Assembly (NCBI GenBank): GCA_005223375.1
Contig: RXOD01005224.1
Coordinates: 1 to 15,250, forward strand
Origin: Amoebophrya sp. AT5.2
Lineage: Eukaryota; Sar; Dinophyceae; Syndiniales; Amoebophryaceae
Reading direction: 5' to 3'
DNA length: 15,250 nucleotides
The position numbers and the translations under genes are program-made. Below are positions 1 through 6,939 of the stretch, piece after piece. The notes under the pieces are model-generated. The model saw only the letters and a list, made by a program, of their open reading frames with translations. It was not told the origin of the DNA and ran no database searches. Every line of letters starts with the position of its first letter. Position 1 is the first letter of the stretch.

Positions 1-98
1 TCCGGGGTCCACCCGCCCGCCCAGCAGTCGGTGGGCGCCCGAACGGTCACCATCGGCTCGGACTTGATGGCGAAGGTAGTGAAGTAGAGGAACGAATG
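1..98 (-). CDS. Possible partial exon of an unidentified gene running off the left edge
   Basis: On the minus strand one frame is open from about position 98 to the window edge. It reads like real protein (HSFLYFTTFAIKSEPMVTV, then RAPTDCWAGGWTP) with GC-rich third positions like the neighbouring genes. A pyrimidine-rich stretch ending in GAG just upstream could be a 3' splice site. The same frame stays open further upstream as a hydrophobic stretch (FSFVTTFLWSFLLASEH), so the exon may begin earlier and include a membrane segment. I do not recognise the family. The plus strand is also open here (SGVHPPAQQSVGARTVTIGS...), ending at a TAG near position 88, so even the strand is uncertain. Minus is preferred because all other genes in the window are on that strand. 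Confidence 0.27.
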
Positions 99-1228
99 CT
101 CGGATGCAAGCAGAAAGGACCACAAAAATGTCGTGACGAAAGAAAAATTCCACGCCCTCCCTTTTCTGCGAACACGTTGATCCACGTGCCAGCCCTGGTC
201 CACCGGCACAACGCCTGCTTTCTTTCTGCATGCAGACGCCGAACAGCCATCCCGACCCGGTCGTGATGCCGCACATGAAGATGGCTCTACAACAACTTTC
301 GTAGCTTGCTGCGCCATAGGCAAACGGCTCTTGCTGTGCGGTGGCGGTGGTGGCCGCAAATCGTGTCTTCTCCTCGTTCGCGAAAAAAGCAAGGCCTGCT
401 CGTCCGCTCCTGGTGCTCCTGACGCTCTTCCACTACGCCTACGGAGTCGGCAACGTCGAAGCCTTCCGGTCGACGAGAAGAAAGCTCCGCGGGAACCTCG
501 GTTGACCTCTGGTGGCTCCTGGTGTCGCCTTCTCACCGACGTCGGTGGACACTTCTGTGTTGTACTAGTGCCGCGCCTCCGTCCTGTGGCGGTCCACCCT
601 TTAACGACGCGTCGATCGTTCCCAGCCGCGTTGGCATTGCTCCTCCCCGTCGCCGGCCAGGACGCAGCTGCCCAAGGCCGGCGAGTGCGGGCGCTCCTGT
701 GGACGAAAAGAAGTCTGCGCGTCCTCTGCGACGAGTCGCGAGGAGCGCACGACGAAGACGAGCTCAAGAAATGAACGGTTTGGTGCATCGTCAGCGAAAT
801 AAAATTTTTGCTGTTGCAAGAGTAAGAAGTTGCGACCGCTTTAGCGGCTCGACGAGGAGGGACAGTCAGTATCTAGGCTTGTTCCTTTTACGTTCCCCTC
901 CACCGTTGCCGTTTGAAGATTGACCTTGTGTCTTTTTGTTCTGCTCTGTCTTGTAGTTCTTCACAGGAACCTCTCATTCTCAAGAAAACCGAGGGGTAGT
1001 ACTTAAGTACGACTCTACGCGAGCGTCGCCGAGCGCGCTGCAGCTGCATCCGTGTCCGGCGTTGGCGTTGAGGTTGAAGATCAAACAAGATTATCAAGTT
1101 CGTCCACGTTGAAGTCTGGCACGAAGATGTTGAAAAAAAAAAACAAGTCAGCGATCTACATCGACTTGCACGAATACGATTTTGACTCCGCGTATCTCAG
1201 GCTGAACTTCTTTTGTTCTGTTTCGTGT
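99..1228. other. Gene-poor stretch left of the RAP gene
   Basis: No convincing gene was found. A plus-strand open frame of 147 codons (331-774) overlaps another of 133 codons (522-923); both are arginine-, leucine- and proline-rich, match no family I know, and overlap in different frames, as expected for GC-rich DNA with few stop codons. The motif PVDEKK occurs twice, at about 466 and 698, but in two different frames, so it looks like DNA-level repetition rather than a protein repeat. An A-run lies at about 1131-1143. The stretch probably holds the 3' untranslated region of the RAP gene and the spacer to the next gene. Confidence 0.4.
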
Positions 1229-3550
1229 TTATCCAGCTTGATTCAACACGAGTGCCTTCCGTTTTCGCGCGACCATTTCGTGGAGCACCTTCCATAACCG
1301 CTGCCGGTTTTCCCAGGTTCGCTCTCCGCGAAAAGGATCAGTGTCCAAGTAGGGCATCCGCACGTGGTCGTAGTTCAACTTTTTGAGCAGCCAGGCCTCA
1401 AACTGGTCCCGCCCAGTCGGTTTCCGCAGGAAGCCCGGCGTTCGAAAAAAGTGGTTCGGCCCATCGTACTCCAGTACGATCAACTGCGCCGCTTCATTTG
1501 TCTTTGTCGTCCCACTCCCAGCACTCCCGCCTCGAGCTCCCCCACGACATGGATGATCCACGACATCCAGCACGAAGTCCACGGACCGGTCGAGCTGGGG
1601 CAGCCACACCTCCCGCCGGAATCGAAACCCCTGCTGCTCCATCTCGCGAGCGAGTTGCTTTTCGGAAGCGCTCGGCTCAAAGGCGGTGAACGGCGTGTTG
1701 TGTTCAAACGTCTTGTTGCTATTCGCCTGCACCGGCTGCAGTCCTTGGCCGATGCGTTCGCGCATCACTTGTTGTCGTTCTTTAGGAGTAGAAGAAGTTG
1801 TACTACCACCCCGTCCCCCGCCGTTGTAGACTAGACCCCACAGCTGGCCGCGGATGCAGGCCGCATCCTCTGCATAATCGAGCGCAATAGCGGCCCGCAG
1901 CGCCATGCGCACATCCGTGAGACTAAACTGCCCACGCTGGTTGCCGATCGTGATCGTGGCTGCGCGATCGTGCTGTGGTCGCTGCAGTGAATCCTCCATG
2001 GAGCTCTTTTGCGTGGCCGCAGCACGCATTTTGGAAAACAGAATGTCCTGCGCCAAATGGCGAAACTCGGTGTCGTCGAGCCAGTGAATCGCCTCTTTTT
2101 GTTCGTCCTCGCCTAGACCTTCTGCCGACGTACACGACGACGGGGTGTCGCAATTTCCACCTTCCGCTTTTGCCGCGAGTTTTGCTGACGTTCCGAGCAC
2201 GCAAAAGCTCCACACCAGCGTCGCCGCCTGCCGCGTCTCGATGTCTTCGCGCCGCTTGCACGCCTCGCGGAACGCGCGCCGCTCAAGATCTGCGTCGCGG
2301 TAGTCCAAAACCGCAGCGCACCGAATTGTTTGCAGGCACGCAAGCCAGTCGCTTTCCAGCACCGCGGGGGAGCTATGTTGACGAAGGGAGGCGAAGATCT
2401 TTCGCAGCAATCCTTCTTCCCGCAGCCGCCACTCCGCACAGAAGTAAAGCAGGTTGCACAGGTTTCGTACCTCGTGCTGACTCTCCGAATTTTTTTCTTC
2501 CCCTGTAAGTTGTGTACTTTCATTCCCTTCCTCTGAAGGAGAGGTTCCGGCGACCTGTACGATTCTGCCTTCACGCACACCCGCTCTGCTCGTGCGGTGA
2601 AAAATGACATCGAAATCTTGTTCCACGTCGGCTAACAGCGCGCGCAACTGAGGCACCAGGATCTCTTGCTCCGCATCCCCGAGCTTCGCGAGACCGTAGA
2701 CGAAGCTGCCGTAGTCGTGGCTGTTCCAGCTCCTCCGCGTGCGATTCTGGTACGCAGCCAGTGCCGGCTGCACGAGTTTCGCCGTCAGCAATCCGCGGCC
2801 GCCAAGCGATGAAATCAAGTTGCTCAGCTCGCGCGGGGATGCTACTGACGATGGAGGTCTCGAAGATGACGTTGCGTCATCAACCGATGGTTCTACGTCG
2901 CCTTTCTGAATCTCATGTAGCCCGTGCACATGCCCTGCCCCTGCTCCATTTACATTACTAGTACAAGCACCACGAGCTGCCCCAGAAGGAGCCTCTGCCA
3001 GGCCGCATAGTCCCGGCATCCGCGCTTCGCACAGAGGTAGCATGAACGGCTTTCCCAGGTGCAGCTGCCGGTCGGCAGCGGCCGACAGTGCGCAGATGAG
3101 GTCGCCGGGCCGCGACCGTGCATCCTCCCAAATCCTGCGAAAGAATTCGAGCTGCCTGCCAGGCTCGCTTTTCGGCGCGCGGTGCAGTTGGTAAAGAAGG
3201 TCACGCGGGGTGCCCGGTGCGGCACGCGGGCGAGTAGGGCTTTTTTGCTTTTCTTGGTGTAGAGCAGGCCCGTGGCGCTCTGCGTGCCGATCCCCCGACT
3301 CCGGTCCCGAGCCCGTCGAACCGAAAGCATTAGACGAAGACCACGCACCATGACCACTATTGACTGCTGCCCTTCCTGGATGAGGCCCAGGTCCATCAGG
3401 AGGTCCGTTCTGATGCCGCGAAAGAGGTGGAGGAATCCTCGTCCGCGAGCGTGGCAAGACTGCTGGAATAATACGCGTAGATGCACACGAGCTTGACGCC
3501 ACTCCACCAACCGCACCAGCGGACGCAAGCGCACGACCGGGCGCAGCCAT
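1229..3550 (-). CDS. RAP-domain protein, probable organellar RNA-binding factor
   Basis: A single-exon gene of 773 residues. The first in-frame ATG is at 3550; the frame is open further upstream but without an earlier ATG close by. The N-terminus (MAAPGRALASAGAV...) is rich in Ala, Ser, Arg and Pro and lacks acidic residues for about 50 positions, as in mitochondrial or plastid targeting peptides. The middle holds predicted helical segments of the kind found in organellar RNA-binding proteins (SNLISSLGGRGLLTAKLVQ, SFVYGLAKLGDAEQEILVP). The last ~140 residues form the RAP domain: SASEKQLAREMEQQGFRFR, then SVDFVLDVVDHP, a Gly/Ser-rich loop, the hallmark LIVLEYDGPNHFF, and FEAWLLKKLNYDHVRMPYLD. 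RAP proteins are numerous in alveolates and green algae, where they act on organelle RNAs (rRNA assembly, transcript stability or splicing). The RNA target cannot be read from sequence. The family call is firm; the targeting is inferred. Confidence 0.88.
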   Translation of the reverse strand: MAAPGRALASAGAVGGVASSSCASTRIIPAVLPRSRTRIPPPLSRHQNGPPDGPGPHPGRAAVNSGHGAWSSSNAFGSTGSGPESGDRHAERHGPALHQEKQKSPTRPRAAPGTPRDLLYQLHRAPKSEPGRQLEFFRRIWEDARSRPGDLICALSAAADRQLHLGKPFMLPLCEARMPGLCGLAEAPSGAARGACTSNVNGAGAGHVHGLHEIQKGDVEPSVDDATSSSRPPSSVASPRELSNLISSLGGRGLLTAKLVQPALAAYQNRTRRSWNSHDYGSFVYGLAKLGDAEQEILVPQLRALLADVEQDFDVIFHRTSRAGVREGRIVQVAGTSPSEEGNESTQLTGEEKNSESQHEVRNLCNLLYFCAEWRLREEGLLRKIFASLRQHSSPAVLESDWLACLQTIRCAAVLDYRDADLERRAFREACKRREDIETRQAATLVWSFCVLGTSAKLAAKAEGGNCDTPSSCTSAEGLGEDEQKEAIHWLDDTEFRHLAQDILFSKMRAAATQKSSMEDSLQRPQHDRAATITIGNQRGQFSLTDVRMALRAAIALDYAEDAACIRGQLWGLVYNGGGRGGSTTSSTPKERQQVMRERIGQGLQPVQANSNKTFEHNTPFTAFEPSASEKQLAREMEQQGFRFRREVWLPQLDRSVDFVLDVVDHPCRGGARGGSAGSGTTKTNEAAQLIVLEYDGPNHFFRTPGFLRKPTGRDQFEAWLLKKLNYDHVRMPYLDTDPFRGERTWENRQRLWKVLHEMVARKRKALVLNQAG

Positions 3551-4124
3551 TATCGAAACCACAAGCGCCGATAGACAGTGTTGCCGTTGCGTCGCTGTCC
3601 AGAAGCTATCGCTTTTCCTTCGTCGAGGTCGTTGCGTTGCGTAGACCAGCCACGCGGGCGATAAATCCTGCGAATCAATAGAAGTACGCTCGCCTGCGAC
3701 TGCGTCGGATCTTCCACGATAACGGACTCTGAAGTAGATCTAACTGCTGATATGTTGGATCACGAAGTTCTACACGAAACCAAATGCAAGCTCAGCTCCA
3801 CGCTGTGGAAGAAAGTAGCCCATCGCAGCACTACAGGTACAAACTTTTATAGAAACACGATTAGGTGGGGGTCGCTGACATGATCAAGTTCAAGAATGCA
3901 ACGGAAGGTGGTCGTCTTGGTCTCGTGCCAGCATCATGTGAACACAAAAAATTTTGTCCGTGGATGCATGTGCTCGTCCCCACTTCATCTTGGTTGCGAT
4001 AAAAATGATGTGCCTCTGCTGCCCGGATGCTCTACTACTTGTTGCGGGCAATCCATCGCGATCACGAGGGGCAGAGAATTTGAAATCTGTATCGTTCGTT
4101 TCTTCTTTCATCATCTACTCCTGT
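3551..4124. other. Spacer between the RAP gene start and the riboflavin synthase stop
   Basis: About 570 bp with no supported gene. It should contain the promoter and 5' leader of the RAP gene and the 3' untranslated region of riboflavin synthase. Open frames on the plus strand (for example 3896-4270) overlap several others and resemble nothing known. I see no tRNA, canonical poly(A) signal or TATA box that I would defend. Confidence 0.4.
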
Positions 4125-5985
4125 TTATCTTCTACTCCCGCGCGGACCTACCCCCAGCGCGTAGACCATTAGTCCCGCTGCCGCCACCCCGGAAACAACT
4201 CCCGCCGCACATGCTATCAGGCCAGTGCGCCACTGTTCCTCGCCAAGCAGGAGTCGCAGCTGTGCGTTGATGTATTTTCCGATTACGTGCGCTTCGCAAT
4301 TCACCCTCTCCCCCGCGTTCCGCTGCGGAAGCGTAATGTTTGCGACTGTGTGCGGGATCAGCATCACCTGGAAAGACGATCGCGTTACGTTGCACACGGT
4401 CAGCGAGGCGCCGCCGATCGCGACGTAGCCCTTTTCCACCACCAAGGGGCGCAATTTCCCGGGCAGCTCGAACGTGACCCACAGGTTGTCGCGGTCCTGC
4501 TGCTTCGCTAGCACCCGGATGGCGCAATCAACATGGCCCTGCACCTGGATTTTGTTGGTTTGTTCGTCAGATTATCTGAATTGATGTCCTGCTACCGCAC
4601 TTACTCACCAGCCTCGGCTCCCATACCCATTCTGCGGCACCGGATGCGAGTGGCGAGCCCCAGCAGTACAACCCCCCGGGTAGCTCCTCCTACGGCATCC
4701 CCGGCGCCCAGAGCGACGGCGGCCATCTGGTGCCCAGCAGCGCCACCGTGCGCATGGCGAAGCTGAATTTGGTGGATCTGGCCGGGAGCGAGCGGGTGCA
4801 CTGGACCGGCGCGCGGGGGCAGCAGCAAACTGCATCACCACGATCGTGGCCATGGTGTCGCCGGCGCACGAAGCGTACGCAGAAACGCTGTCCACGCTCA
4901 AGTTCGCCGACCGGGCCAAAACAATCAAAACCGCGCCCAGCCTAAACACCTTCGCCGCGGGAGGTGCTGGGGGGAGCCAGGACGAAAAAATACACCAGAT
5001 CCGACAGCACTACGAAAAACAAGTGGCAGGGCCACGTTGATTGCGCCATCCGGGTGCTATCGAAGCAGCAGGACCGCGACCCACAGGTTGTCGCGGTCCT
5101 GCTGCTTCGCTAGCACCCGGATGGCGCAATCAACATGGCCCTGCACCTCGTGCCCGCTCACGTCCTGCCCCACCTTCACCGCCCGCTCCAGGTTCACCCG
5201 GTCGCCCGCCTCCAGGTCGCCCAGCATGGTCACGTCCAGCGTGTGTCCGGCCGCCTGGACCTGGAACGTTCCGTCGCCCACGTCGAATTGCACGACGGTG
5301 AGGCAGACGCCCTCGACGCAAATGCTCTCGCCAACGTAGGTGCGCTCGGATACTATTTTCGACGAGGCCCGTATCGTAAACGTGCAGGAATTCCCCACAC
5401 TGCCGTCCCATAACTTCACCTCCCGCTCACGCTCGACGCGCGCGACGGTTCCGATGCCCTCCACGATGCCGGTGAAACCCATCTTCGTGTTCCTACCGAA
5501 GTAAGTGGCGCTCTTCGTCGAGGTGGACGCTACAAAAAAAATTGCGGGAGCAAGACCCTATTGTTTTACTTGCTTGACGTGTAGTACCTGTCTCTGGTGT
5601 GTTTACAGTGTGACGAATACGATAAATACAGCTGCAGCTGCACTTTCTTTGGGCTAGAAAGACCTGGTAGATGGTGGAGAAAAAGCGAGCATACGAACAT
5701 CCTACACGCCGATGCCGTCGGATCATGATGATGAACGTTGATGGAGCAGATCCAACGAAGATAACAATTGAAATCAAGCTGCGCAATACCACGGCAGATG
5801 ATGTACACAACACAACGGCGCAGTGGTCACACGAGAACTGCCGCTGTCGAGGTCGGCATGGCTCGCGCTCGCGAGGTCTTTCTGTTCTTTTGTATCTAAA
5901 CGTGTTGAATGGTCGTGTGCCTCCCGGTAACTGCGTACTTACAAGTAGTTTTTCTTTTCGACGGCATCATGGATTGCGTCTGCAT
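4125..5985 (-). CDS. Riboflavin synthase, interrupted by an insert that can be spliced out
   Basis: Riboflavin synthase dismutates two 6,7-dimethyl-8-ribityllumazines to riboflavin and a pyrimidine; it has two tandem lumazine-binding domains. Proposed exons are 5985-5943, 5529-5147 and 4544-4125, giving 281 residues with all junctions in frame. Domain 1 begins at residue 31 (MGFTGIVEGIGTV) and carries GVCLTV and VNLERAV; then VQGHVDC; domain 2 has EKGYVAIGGASLTV, LIPHTVANITL and VNCEAHVIGKY. The family is normally about 200-220 residues. The extra parts are a Ser/Thr/Lys-rich N-terminal extension and a C-terminal hydrophobic helix (residues ~250-274). The 43-nt first exon is a proposal resting on a strong donor (GTAAGTAC), an acceptor after eight T's and phase agreement; otherwise translation starts at 5482. 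Intron 2 (5146-4545) is the abnormal insert. Unspliced, the frame ends at 5057 just after domain 1, and the gene would be broken. Confidence 0.82.
4476..4546. repeat. Direct repeat copy A (right-hand exon side of the insert)
   Basis: A 71-bp segment of riboflavin synthase coding sequence (QGHVDCAIRV LAKQQDRDNL WV), identical by eye to copy C at 5078-5148. In the gene's sense its first bases are AGGTGCAG. The sequence beyond it at 4548 switches to kinesin intron sequence. One base at the join (4547) belongs to neither parent. Confidence 0.93.
4548..5027 (+). pseudogene. Kinesin gene fragment captured inside the riboflavin synthase insert
   Basis: This stretch matches the kinesin gene of this window (reverse complement of 10419-9783) and lies opposite to the host gene. 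It begins inside kinesin intron 4, runs through its 3' splice site into exon 5 ([20 protein letters not shown]), skips about 150 bp (9984-10135) that encode [12 protein letters not shown] to the middle of the motor, and resumes at [18 protein letters not shown] up to HYEKQVA. The retained intron sequence shows it was copied from DNA, not from spliced mRNA. It has no start or end of its own and the deletion shifts the frame, so it cannot make a motor. It differs from the window's kinesin by scattered substitutions and a 6-bp deletion, nearly all frame-preserving. Confidence 0.92.
5026..5080. repeat. Inverted repeat copy B, forming a 55-bp foldback with copy C
   Basis: Positions 5026-5080 are the reverse complement of 5090-5144 with two mismatches (at 5035 and 5060), separated by a 9-nt loop (5081-5089). 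It is a third copy of the same exon segment, turned round. On its left it joins the kinesin fragment through a shared GC, and on its right it joins copy C through a shared GAC. Both are short homologies of the kind left by template switching. In RNA it would make a long hairpin starting three bases inside the proposed 5' splice site. Confidence 0.93.
5078..5148. repeat. Direct repeat copy C (left-hand exon side of the insert)
   Basis: This is the second copy of the same 71 bp, in the same orientation as copy A. It is continuous with the upstream coding sequence of riboflavin synthase, so it is the copy in its original context on the domain 1 side. It overlaps the inverted copy B by three bases (GAC, 5078-5080). 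Confidence 0.93.
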
Positions 5986-6939
5986 GAATGTCTTCCGCCT
6001 CTGTAAGTATGCAAACTGACTTCATTCGTCAGTCAAAAAAAGTTCCCTGCTACAACCACCTAGGAAGGAAGGTAAACCCATAAACTACCAGCACCAGGAC
6101 CAGCGCCAGCCAAACGTGTTCCTCGGGCATCTTGTATTGGTGGAATTAAAATTAATTCCGCTCCTGCGCGGCGCAGCTGGCATTGCGTCCGCGCCGCCAG
6201 TGTGTTTGTGATCATTCAGCTCGACCTCGACGTGCGCCGTTTGATATAATCGATTCTCCCGGTGGAGCCGGAGGTATCAATCAATCTCCCGGCGCGTCGT
6301 AGACTTTTTTTTAGACAATAGAAAAATTAGTATCGCGAACGCGATCCATTAAAAAAAAATCGTTAGTCAGGAAGAAGTATAGGAAGTGGCGGAAAGCAGC
6401 GGCGCCAACGGCCCACTATAGTGTGTAATCTAAATCTGGGTCCGCCGACACCGGGTGGACACCAAGTAACTGCTGCAATCCTCGCGCGCACGACCACCCG
6501 CTTACCGACCCTTGTTTTTATGGAGCCGGTCCTCGATACCCCCATGATCCAATGCTGTTTGGTGTGTGGTTACCATGCGAAACGGGGCTTCTCGAGGTGC
6601 GCCGTCTCCTGCCGATGGCCGTGCCGCGCGTGGAAATATGACCTGCATTTATAAATGAGAAAAAGGGTTTCGTCGTTCATGCACGTTTTCCTTTGACTTT
6701 TCCTCCTCCCAGAAGTTGATGCAGTAAAACCTACCACGCTTCCTGTTGCTGTAGTTTCTCATCCTCATGTGCTCGTTGCTTGCTGGTCTACGTAAAAGAT
6801 AAAGCTTCAAGCAGCACTGAAGAAGCCCTCCGTAACTACAGCGGGACACCTACTACAATTGGATTTGGAATTGAAGGTAGTAGTGGTACGACGAACACCA
6901 GCTGGATCAAACCGACATCTTCGAGCAAACAGTCTCTTT
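5986..6939. other. Spacer between the kinesin stop and the riboflavin synthase start
   Basis: About 950 bp with no firmly supported gene. It contains A/T runs (6306-6313, 6351-6359), the palindrome TCGCGAACGCGA near 6333, and GC-rich inverted words around 6170-6205 that could fold. On the minus strand, 6840-6650 stays open as a possible kinesin terminal exon (SNEHMRMRNYSNRKRGRFYC...), reached only if the stop-proximal donor at 6947 is used; I regard it as more likely 3' untranslated sequence. No tRNA or snRNA was recognised. Confidence 0.35.

Larger units (their letters stand above)
4545..5146 (-). other. Candidate newly formed intron in riboflavin synthase
   Basis: In the sense of the gene the exon reads CAC GAG|GTG CAG at the left boundary, and the insert ends CCAG|GTG CAG at the right. 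Splicing GT (5146-5145) to AG (4546-4545) joins His-Glu to Val-Gln and restores the conserved GHVD segment with nothing added or lost. Both boundaries lie at the edge of a 71-bp direct repeat that starts AGGT, so the duplication itself supplies the second splice site. The content is not ordinary intron sequence: it is the first repeat copy, its inverted copy, and a kinesin fragment in antisense. The donor (GTGCAG) is weak and the tract before the acceptor is poor in pyrimidines, so efficient splicing is not certain. At 602 nt it is longer than every intron I see in the neighbouring genes. Confidence 0.62.

Noticed and set aside
331..923. Plus-strand frames of 147 and 133 codons
   Set aside because: They overlap in different frames, are compositionally biased, match no family I know, and oppose the direction of all other genes.
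3551..3562. A GTG start for the RAP gene four codons upstream
   Set aside because: An ATG at 3550 follows directly, and GTG starts are unusual in nuclear genes.
4548..5027. Retrocopy (mRNA-derived) of kinesin
   Set aside because: It contains the end of kinesin intron 4 with its 3' splice site and has no poly(A) tail, so it was copied from DNA.
4601..5040. An independent plus-strand kinesin gene
   Set aside because: It lacks the front of the motor, has an internal deletion that shifts the frame, and is bounded on both sides by riboflavin synthase exon copies. It is a captured fragment.
4476..5148. Assembly or whole-genome-amplification chimera
   Set aside because: Foldback chimeras are a real concern and cannot be excluded without reads. 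However, the inverted copy has two mismatches and the kinesin piece has many mostly frame-preserving differences, which a fresh artefact from this locus would not have.
4476..5148. Classical DNA transposon or introner with terminal inverted repeats
   Set aside because: The repeats are pieces of the host exon, only one side has the inverted copy, and the cargo is a host gene. A 71-bp target duplication is also far longer than usual for transposons.
6230..6420. Possible tRNA or small RNA in the AT-rich spacer
   Set aside because: No cloverleaf, TTC loop or snRNA motif could be matched; only A/T runs and a short palindrome are present.
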